This document shows positions 22,831-32,410 of a stretch of DNA of 64,000 nt, piece by piece. Position 1 is the first letter of the stretch, and every line of letters starts with the position of its first letter. Origin of the DNA: Polytrichum commune (lineage: Eukaryota; Streptophyta; Polytrichopsida; Polytrichales; Polytrichaceae); NCBI GenBank assembly GCA_950295325.1, contig OX485804.1, positions 16,430,001 to 16,494,000 of the forward strand, in the 5' to 3' direction. The translations under genes and the position numbers were made by a program. The notes beneath the pieces were generated by a model. That model was not told the origin of the DNA and did no database searches. It saw only the letters and a program-made list of their open reading frames with translations.

Positions 22831-24746
22831 TGTAGTAAGTTTTTGGTTTCTCTCTAAACAACAAAACCCAGGGAACAATGTCTCCAGGAAGACTGAGATA
22901 GTGTCTATAAGGGTTAATGTCACTTTGGATTAAGGTTCATAATAACAACTTAGGTTCTTTCTTATTCCATTCCTTCTTTAATTCTTCATTCCTCCCCTCT
23001 TATGGTTCTTTTGTGCTTCCTCAGTCGTGAGTGATTCCGTCCTATCTTTGGGGTAATTTTCTATCACTCTACGTTTTTGACCTATTGCAGTTGTGAAGCT
23101 CAATGGCTTTGGCAATAGTCTTTTCGGATCTTGGCGATAGTCTTCCAATGGATTTTCATCCTATTGGGGTTAGTATCTTCTTCCTTCGTTAATTGATTAT
23201 TTAATGCTATCAATCATAATTCAAATTGTATTGCTCAAAGAATTTGTTCCTTCACTTTATCTCATTTATCATTTATTACTCATAATGAAAAATTCACTTA
23301 TCTCATGCTCTTCATTGTCCCACACAACACACAAGACATGCTTGAATTCCTGCATCCTTCTTCCATAATCACATAACACATAGGCTATAGCCATTAGGTT
23401 CCAACACAACCTATTACAACGGCTAGCCTAATTCCTCTCACATCAAACCATATCTTTCTCATTCCTAATCATGTCAAAGCACGTTCTTTGTGGATTGGAT
23501 TATTTATCGACTCGACATCATCTTGACACTCCGATTCTCATCATGTTTCGATAATCCCTCTAAACTTCTTGTCTCTCGAGGTAATGTCTCTCAACTCAGA
23601 ACTACTTTATCATCATGACAACCTCGGTTACTTAAGTGGACCTTCTGGTGCCCTCATTGCTTCCCTCTTAGTGATAACCTCGGACAACTCTCTTTCCCTC
23701 ATTCTCTCTCTCGCTCTCGCACAGGCTATAGGCAGTTATAAGACCTCCCAGTGCCCATGCCTACCAGCTCTCGGTTCTTCCTCTTGTGCCACTCTCAGCA
23801 GGCTCTCTCTCTCTCTCTCTCTCTCCTGTGTATCTATCAGTAACTTGGTTGGCTCTGTAACTCTCTTGTTTCTACTGCGGCTCTCCTTTCTCTAATCTCA
23901 GCCTTAATCTGATCTCCTTGGCTATGCCTACTGTTCTGACAACTCTTGCTCAAGTTCTTACAGATGCTCTCACTTCGCTGTATCCCAACTACAGACTATG
24001 GCCATTTCCATTTATCTTTACTTCGGCGATAGTCCATCCCTCTTTATGCTTCGTTCCTCTCTCTCACTGCCAATCACTCTCTGATTTCCACCTTAAGATA
24101 ACTCCTCAATCTCAATCCAACAGGTTTCTTTCACAATGCAGGTTGCGACCTTTCACTCTCTCCTTTTTCCAATATGTCTCCAACTTCGATATCAACTTCG
24201 TTAATTTGTCAACAGACTCTTTGGTCGCCGCTCTTCTTCACTCACAGATCCTCATGCTTGACTCAACTCCTTCCACTCAAGTCGTGCTAATTTCATTCAC
24301 TCGTGCAAACTACTTGTGCACTGATTCAACAATAATGATCACATACATATTATGGCCATACTCAACATTTCCATGCAACTGTCTTTACTTCCTCAAACTA
24401 ATTACATCTTACTTAGCTACATCCCTCTATCACAGACGGCGATGTTCCAGCTCTGATCCTACTTCAAAAAAACAACTATGCTTGAGTCTAACTCTATCGC
24501 CTATAGCCTGATTCTCTACAGCTATGGCTTCAGTAGATATAACGAGAAGTGTCTTCTCTCTGGCGATAGCCTGCTTATCAAGATCGGAGCTCCTGACGGT
24601 TGCAACTCCTGAAACTTCTTCCCTCGGCCTATAGCCTGCCGCTTTCATCCTAGACTAACTTTAATCCATCTTTTTAGTTACTTTATCACAAAAGAAAAGT
24701 TTTTTCTTCCTTTCTACCAGGCTATGGCCAGAAAATTGGTATTACA
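22831..24746 (-). repeat. Right LTR (5' LTR of the element)
   Basis: Same length as the left LTR (1,916 bp), offset 12,841 bp, with TG...CA ends. I found two single-base differences from the left LTR: T at 24572 versus C at 11731, and A at 24663 versus C at 11822. It carries the promoter for element transcription; I could not place a TATA box or transcription start with confidence. Confidence 0.95.
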
Positions 24747-24751
24747 ATAGG
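24747..24751. repeat. 5-bp target-site duplication (right)
   Basis: ATAGG, identical to 9985-9989. Removing the element and one ATAGG joins GATCATAGG to CTAACACTTC as the original empty site. Confidence 0.95.
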
Positions 24752-27639
24752 CTAACACTTCTTAATGTCATGTAGCTCTCGAATCTTTCAAGGGTAAATT
24801 CTCTTATGTCCAGAATGAATTATTCTCAGTTGAAGAATGAGGATTGTCACATAGTGGCTTTGTGAGGCCAAACCCCCCACCCTTAAGCGTCCGTAGTCCG
24901 AGTAGTGGGTTTGGGCTCACATTCCTCCGCGGTATTGGATTTGGACTTGGATGAGTCCATAGTGCAAGGTTCACCCTTCAAGTGGTCTTGGATTTAACTG
25001 GAATTTCACTTTTAACAACTCAATGTACGATTTCAATACGTATGTGGAGAATGCACAAGTTAACTATGTTATTTTAACCTCCTTATGCTCGGGTGCTATT
25101 TTGTCTTTGTTTGCTCCTAACGTCCATCCGGCTGCTTTAGCTACACAAGCCCTTAAGGATATCCCTCTCCTAAATGGAGTCCGTGCCGTTGACTCTATAC
25201 TACCACTTGAACTATCACTTGTGTATTCCGTATCGCTACTATAAGAGGTCTCACTTGGTGTCTCCATACCGTACATAAGCCTTTAAGTATTAAGAAATAC
25301 TTATGTGACTTATGTCAATCTCTCCCTCGCACCTTTGGTCTTTGCTTCCTTTGTCTTGCCATCGCGAGAGTGCTCTACATTCTCCATTAAGTTGTGCACG
25401 TGGTTTATTTTTAAAGAGAGGATGCAAGTGTTAAAAAAAACACTATTCTCTATAGTCAATCTCAAATACATTTACTTGTGAAAGCCACACATAACACTAA
25501 CTAGCATAATGTAACTAACTACTTGTCTATGAGCTAATTAGGTAGGCTATCTACTAAGCTCCTTCATGAACCCATCTCTTTACTTTCTAATTACATAAAC
25601 CTAGCTCCTTCATAAACCCAGCTCCTTCATAAACCCAGTTTTTTAGCTTCTAACTAAACAAACCCAGCTCCTTCATAAACCCAGGTCCTTCATAAACCCA
25701 GCTCTTTACTTTCTAACTAAACAAACCCAGCTCCTTCATAAACCCAGCTCCTTCATGAACCCACAACTTTGTAGTTGTAATCCCCAACTACCTCACTAAT
25801 TATTCAAGCCCTTAACTAATCTTCCTACCTAATTTCCCTAATTCTACTAACAATCCCTTTCTAATCACACAATTCTTCTCTAATCCTAAAATCCTAAAAT
25901 CCTAGAGAGGAGAGGGGGAGAGAGAATTTCCTAACTTCACTAAGACTAACTAATCCACACAAGTATATTTTTGCACTCATCACAACATCAAGTGCTCAAC
26001 TCTTAAACATGGAACTTGCAACCACGTGTATTCAAAACATGAACTTTAAGTGCCACAAATTGGAATCATGAATTAACTTTAAAATCCTTCACGTCAACAC
26101 TAATTCTACCAAGAGGTCAAGCCCTCTTCAAGGCTAACAAGCCTTGGCTCTCAAACTAAAAACTAAGCACACACATGTGCTCCAATATGGCTTCCCACAC
26201 CCACACTTATAACTCGTGGGGTGCCTTGGAGCACAAAGGAAAGAGAGGATGAGTGAGGGAAGAATGAGGGATTATATAGTAAGCTTGAGGGGGTGAGCAC
26301 CCTCAAGGCTCATGATAAGCCCTTGAGATTTCCTCCTACTTAGTAGGCGCCAATCCTATCTTCTAAGTCTTCCTCCCTCAAATGATCAACAAGGATCCTA
26401 ATTCGAACATTTAACTAGCCTTGGCTTTCTACCTACCACACTTTACCAAACTTGGGATGCTTCAACCCAAACTTAGCCTCCTTCGCTTTCCGCCGCCATA
26501 ACTTTCTCCCCTTACTTTCCCAAATCGTCGCTCACCACTTAATTCAAACCACGATGCTTAACTCGTGATTTGATTGGTGCTTTGAGAATTTGCTTATCCT
26601 CCACCTTGCATTCTTCCTTGGGCCTTCCCCATTAAGTGGCCATGATGAGGTGGTCCACTTGTGCGCTCCATGTGATCCTCCATTCATCCCAATTCGAATG
26701 CACTTGCCTCTTGAGTCACTTTGGTTGTCTCCATCCATTTGTACTAGCCTACTCACTAACTACTCAATCCAAGTTCTCCTTACCTATCCTCATTCACTCA
26801 AATCCTTCCGAAGGTAAAAACACAATAACAACTCACATCCTAGCCTCTTACAACATGGTACTTCTAAGACTAACATTTCACTCTTTTTATATTTTTGTGA
26901 AGTAACATGCTACTTCAAAGTGCATCAACTAACGTTTCAGGGGTCTAAGACTAAATGTGGGCACCCTTTTGGGCTCACAGGCTTCATGTGAAGAACATTG
27001 CATATCCGAGCTTTTACTCTTTCCCCTACATACTGAGGCACCCTCTGGCATACTTTGGACTCGATCAGTTGATGCAGGTCTACATTAAATGTTTGAATGC
27101 TAGTGGAGGCCCACCCCTGTATTAGCACACTTCATCCTCCTTAGGTATTTTGGGTGAATATAAATCTTAGGGAAGGATATCTTTCTAAATAGTCATATGA
27201 GGTCACGTATTGCAACAAATTGTCATAAATTAATGCACTTTTGGGATTTGTAAGGCTATGTGCTTTGGTTTCTTGTGGAAGAGGTTTGCGTTCTGGATTC
27301 AATTGTTTGTTTCCCTGGCATCAGATAGTTAATAGCTTGCCCCTACTAGTAGTAAGAATAATCGTAGAGGCTTGACTAGATTCTAGATGTCCACACGACC
27401 ATTCTTTAAAGATAGTCATGTATTGATCAATTTTTATATCATCGTGATCTTGCTCGGCTATGTCATCTTGGTCTATATTCAGGGGTTGGTAGAAGGGTGC
27501 TTGATGGGTGATGTTGAGCAAAGCGATTGGTTTGCTCACATTTCAATTTGGCAACTTCAGGTAATCACCATCTGCAAGTCGAAATCAATCTTTCATGCTT
27601 TCTACCTAATACTAACGGACGGAAGAGATGTTCCGACAA
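24752..27639. other. Unique spacer, right of the LTR retrotransposon
   Basis: AT-rich, without a counterpart in copy B, and continuous with 8612-9984 before the retrotransposon entered. It contains the CTCCTTCATAAACCC minisatellite at 25557-25765. Open frames here are short, often antisense to each other and without recognisable domains. I see no supportable gene. Confidence 0.5.
25557..25765. repeat. Minisatellite, ~17-bp unit AGCTCCTTCATAAACCC
   Basis: Around eight copies of a 17-bp unit (AGCTCCTTCATAAACCC and near variants) are interspersed with a longer variant carrying TTTCTAACTAAACAAACCC. This gives a two-level tandem array. It is non-coding and lies in the unique spacer. Confidence 0.85.
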
Positions 27640-29316
27640 CATCAATTGTCATTCCTTGTATTTTTTTGTTTTTTTTGTTTTTTTTTCCCTGGGCGCGGGG
27701 GGGGGGGGTATAGATTTACGGTGTTGCAATTACTATCACTTACCAAGTGATTCTTCATCCAAATTCCATTTATCCACGACAACATCTCATCACAGGTTGC
27801 TGACAAGTGGAAGCAGGATTTTGGCCGATGGACGAACTCATCCATGACAAGATCTGTAAATTTATTCGTAAGAAGTGTCATCTGAAACGTTACCATAGTG
27901 ACATTAAACGCCATCTGGCACTAAATAGCCTATTTAGTGTAGTTGCCCAAAGAAGCCCTAAACCGAGTAGGAGTCCGCAGGTTCTCTAGATGTCTTCCGA
28001 ACATTTTCCTTTGTAGACAAATCTCTTGAGCGGATGCCAGATTGCAGAGAGCACTGACATGAATGGAGAGCATCTCCGAAGCATTGTTCTTTCGGACTTT
28101 TAAATGGAGGACAAAAGACCGTATTCCATTCTGCAGGGTCTCGGTGTGCCTTCGAACCTTTCCTGCCCAAAATGTGCTCCTGGTTAGTTGAGACCTTAAG
28201 ATGGTGATTGGTTTGCTGAGCTGGATATCTTAGTGGCATTCACTGTCGGTTCGAGAAACCTAAAAACAGACGCTCTGGCTAGCTAGCCTGCCCGAAAAGC
28301 TGCAGGGAGGAAACCCAAGAATGGGTCACAGTTACAGTCCCAGTGTTGCTCATTCCCCAACGCACCCTTGGAATCCGCAAGCCATGAAACATTATCCTAT
28401 ATATTCAAACATTCCAGGCTTCCGACTGTGTGCCTCTTGAACCCCGGACAATAATCCAAGCAGCGGGAATCTCGAGTGAGTACAGACACTTTGGCCAGCG
28501 TGGGTCCTGTGGGAGACGTACAATCGGTAACCCAAGATGCCCGCCCAAGTCCGGGTCTCCCTAGCCCACCCATTAACGTATGGACACGGACTTGGGCAAC
28601 CACGATCCTTTCCACGAAACCGCCTTCTTCACCTCCCTCCCCACCCCCGCCATAGCCAACTTTGTGTCCTCATGCTGGTCCTTGTTCACCACCTTGGCTC
28701 TCACGCTCAACCAACTCCCATTACTTAACTTCCATGTGTTTCTTGCTGATGGTGGCTCGTGGCTCGCAACGGCCGTGATGTTTTGATGATGCTTGGGTAA
28801 CTCCCGTCCCTTTTGTTGGGAAGCCACTCGACAACGACGAACAACAGGTATGCAACCGTCCGAAATATCGTTTGGCTCGATCATTTTGTGTGCAACTCGT
28901 GGTTCTATCAATAGCCGACATTTTGTTTGTTTGTTTCCTTTGTTTCTTCCACACATGTGAACAACTTGCTATTGAGGTGGGTATTGTCATTCAAATAAGA
29001 GAGTAGATACACAAATACATGTAGGTTGCTTCCTATTAACTTGTGCTTCTCTTGGTGGATCAAATTTATTGGTGGTGGTTTAATGAAGAAACTAGGCTCC
29101 TTTGTTGTTGAGTTGAGTAGTGGTTGTTCCTAGGGAGTTTGTGCACCCAACAATTCAAGGAGCAATCAAGACCATAGATATTGAGTGTGGGATCACCAAG
29201 TGTTGTACGACACCCTCTCTATTCCTCACTCAGTGACTACAACACATTTGCATATGGTCGACGACAAATGGTATGGGTATGCTAATTTAAGCGTTTTCTG
29301 TGGTGTTGCAAAGCAG

Positions 29317-29404
29317 GGACTTACATGACTTGCTCAATAGAATGGCTCATGAAGATTGGGCAGTTGACTTCAAAGGCGATTTGACTACAACACTACCATC
29401 ATTG
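29317..29404 (+). pseudogene. Conserved exon-like fragment, unknown gene (copy A)
   Basis: An 88-bp block between a CAG acceptor (29314-29316) and a GTATGT donor (29405) reads RDLHDLLNRMAHEDWAVDF and continues open. It could join a second block after TTTCATGTAG (~29481) reading ESLSTILFGPN, then stop. The same arrangement, with few changes, is at 51371-51458. The good splice signals suggest a real exon once existed. I see no complete gene around it and cannot name the family. Confidence 0.25.
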
Positions 29405-30050
29405 GTATGTCCTATCCCTTCACATAGTTGCATGTCTTTCTTTATTTCAACACAATCATGTGCTTGCATGTTTCATGTAGGAATCCCTATCCACCATATT
29501 GTTCGGTCCAAATTATTATCCCCATTGAGAATAATTGAATGACTTGCAAGAATAGTGCTACATGATACATGATAAAGTTACTGAGTGGCATCTGCAATCG
29601 CCAAATATTGTGAGTGTTTAGGAGCAAATCAATTGCTAGAGGAGATTGTGAGGATGTTTTCCACCTCGTCATCGAGAGCGAGGTCGTAGTGTAGTGTGAA
29701 TCCGTCAACCCAAGCTTGTCCAATGCAACCTCGCTTATGTGCAAATGTTATGCTCATCTAACTAAGTACTAGGATCTAAGTGACTTTAGTTAAAACAATT
29801 TATACAAAAATAATATTGCATTTGAGAGTGTTGTTTGTGTCACACGTTAATACATGCACATTACAAAACAAACTAACTTGGGAAACAATTTATCAACATA
29901 TGATGGAATTCCTAATTGATGTACATATTTTGTAGAAGAAAAAATGTGTGCTTGAAGTACCACTCTAGATGTGTTATTTTCATCAAATAACGTGCAAAAA
30001 AAAAGCGTGTGCAACAATAAATGTAGTCCCAATTAAATCCTTGTTTTTCC

Positions 30051-31333
30051 CATTTCTACTTGAAGACCCATTGATAGGGCTACACGTACATATTTGCATT
30101 GTATCCAATATTCATGCATCAACATAGATTTGCTTGATATCTAATTTTTTTTGTCCATATATGTTCTAGGATGGAAGTCTACAATATTACATGTCTTAGC
30201 AACCACTGGTAAACTTCAGCTCAATAGTTCAAATCTCTAGTATCTTGCACAATATGTGGAGATGGACAAATTGAGTGTTACATTGGATTCAATCGTCGTT
30301 TGGAGGATGTTATGTTTTTACGAATGTGGGTAAACGATATATATTTGTTGCGATGCCACCCAACTAGGCAATAAACAAAGGTCTTGCTTTCCAAGTCTAG
30401 TCTTGAGGGATTGTGGAAGTTGATTGACATGATTGATCATGTGAGAAGTCATTAACATTTAAGTAGCGAAAGAGTCCCGTCTTGTCAGTCAAAGACTAGG
30501 GAGAAGTAATTGATCATCACAGTCTCTAGTTGAGTTCGCTCGCCGACCAACACATGCATCGTCTATGATGACCTAGGAAAAAAGTGTGCCAAAATGCTCA
30601 ACTTACACAAGCCCTAGTACACTTATTCATACATTTGGAGCCAACAACATGTGACAACATGAAGGCAACCTCATTATGACTACGAAGTGAATTTGAGATA
30701 TTGGTTTCGGATAAACTTGTTGTTATGATGTGTTCACGTTGCATGAAAATTGGAGGATGGAAGCAAAATAGATTCTCACCAATAAAGCCTAGCACTCGTC
30801 ATGCAACCTCAGTGACGAGGATCCTAAGAAGTGTGTGTTAAGTTTCTTGTCTTATAGAGTTGATGTGTGGTTCACATCTGCAAGCACATGATCCTTCACA
30901 ATCTAGGCTATCTCATCATCAATTCTCCTTCTCCACTCATTTAAGAGAAGGCAAGTTGTAGATGTCTAGTAGTGGTCATGCCAAGATATTTTGATAGCGT
31001 GTTTATTTCTTATTCGATACGAGGATGCATATCATTACCCATAATCGATGATTGATTTGTCCTGTAATGGACACGTAATGCAATCAACTATAGTAGGCAC
31101 ATAATGTCTACCACGTCATTATTGGAGCTCGGTAGGTTGGATGGATGCCTACTACATGTTGTGACATGGCCTCTCACATCCATTACCTAGTTCATGAGGT
31201 TGCCATGGGTTTTTGGTTGGTTTAGCAACCTCATTCATGCTTGATAAACGTTTTTTAGGGTGGTAGTGTCAAACCACAAGGGGAGTGCCTTGGAGCCTCT
31301 CTAGATACATGTTTTGCTAATTTGGTACATATC
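30051..31333. other. Block present in copy A2 only (insertion here or deletion in B)
   Basis: Copy B goes directly from the AGTCCCAATT...TTTTT region (52081-52103) to GTTGTGGTAATTGGG (52104). Here the equivalents are 1.28 kb apart. I see no terminal inverted repeats, target duplication or coding frame of note, so a deletion in copy B is as likely as an insertion here. Confidence 0.7.
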
Positions 31334-31882
31334 GTTGTGGTAATTGGGAAGTTGGCACAATTCTCCGAGGAAATTCTACAAAAGATGTACAAAAGGCTTT
31401 CAAGATCTAGAGACATGATTTTCATCTAATTCACTTTATTTCATCCAAATGATGTGTGTTGAAGGGCCATGTTATTATGGGTAATATCCCATGGATGAAA
31501 AATGATCAAGGACTAAATGTCATTTGAAAATATAAGTGGATTATACATGTAATAAAGGCCTATTTGTTCATGGTTTTTATTTTGTGCATTTAGTGGAGGT
31601 TCTTATCACATTAAATGGAAAAGCTTAATATAAATACATGAGCCACTTTCTAGGGTATTGTTAGTATATATACATTATTTGTTTTCTATAAATTTCTTGT
31701 ATGTAGGGTATTTTTGTTTTCTTAGTCGCCTATGCACATCATTAAGGTTTCCAACAAAGGGTCCCCGCCTCGGAGTTCTCGCACATCTATGATTCATTTC
31801 TCTTTGGATTTTGGTGTTAGTTGTCCAACTCAAACCTAGATACCAAGTTCTTGTCCCATAACTTAGTGTAAACTTCGAGACC

Positions 31883-31907
31883 GGGGGCGGGGGGGGGGGG
31901 GGGGGGG
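31883..31907 (+). repeat. Poly-G tract upstream of PNL1
   Basis: GGGGG-C followed by 19 consecutive G, about 0.5 kb upstream of the PNL1 start. Copy B has the same tract with 16 G at 52654-52675. It can form a G-quadruplex on the coding strand and is expected to vary in length. Confidence 0.85.
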
Positions 31908-32410
31908 AGTTTGGTTCTAAGTAAAACAAATACTTGTATAATATCATTCTACAAGTTTGAAAACAATTGTAATGCTCTTTCTTTACTGTATGAATGGTCT
32001 ACGAAAGTTGCTTTGGACCTTAATATCTTCTACAAATGGAAAAAAATCAAGCTTGCCCAATATCATTTAATGTCCTACATTATGTTACAAACATGTTCAT
32101 TACATGAAGTGATTGAGTTGTGTATGCTCCCCGGTAGACTATAGAGCGTTGGAATTTTTCAAGAGGACTTTATACAATGCATAATTGTATTCTTAAATTC
32201 AAGATTTGATTTTGACAAATGTTATATATGTTGTATATAGTAACTTGATACAAGTGTGTTGTACATGAAGGTGCATTGTTATTCTTGACTTTTGGATTCA
32301 ATGTGCAGATGATTATATGATCCTTCAAACTTCCTTCCCGATACAAATTCCTTTTAAATTAAGATTGTATATTGTAGATTTTATTGGGGGTTTGTGGCAA
32401 CTATTGCATC

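Larger units (their letters stand above)
9990..24746 (-). mobile_element. Complete young Ty3/gypsy-type LTR retrotransposon with extra ORFs
   Basis: The element is 14,757 bp with two 1,916-bp LTRs, a perfect 5-bp target duplication, a tRNA-Asp-type primer site and a purine tract. All genes are on the minus strand, so the right LTR (22831-24746) is the 5' LTR. Gene order is: two small ORFs, gag-protease-RT-RNaseH-integrase as one frame, about 0.9 kb non-coding, then a large accessory ORF. The integrase ends shortly after a GPY-like motif with no chromodomain. Together with the tRNA-Asp primer and a 3' extra ORF, this points to the non-chromovirus (OTA; Athila/Tat-like) branch rather than chromoviruses. 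The two LTRs differ at only two positions I could find (11731/24572 and 11822/24663), so the insertion is recent. It interrupts spacer DNA, not a gene. Confidence 0.95.

Noticed and set aside
25557-25765. Possible CRISPR-like array
   Set aside because: Units are adjacent variants of a 17-bp minisatellite without unique spacers, in a plant genome.
28573-28956. 127-codon minus-strand ORF next to the repeated segment
   Set aside because: In copy B (50758-51000) the frame is broken by indels; overlapping frames on both strands indicate no single conserved protein.
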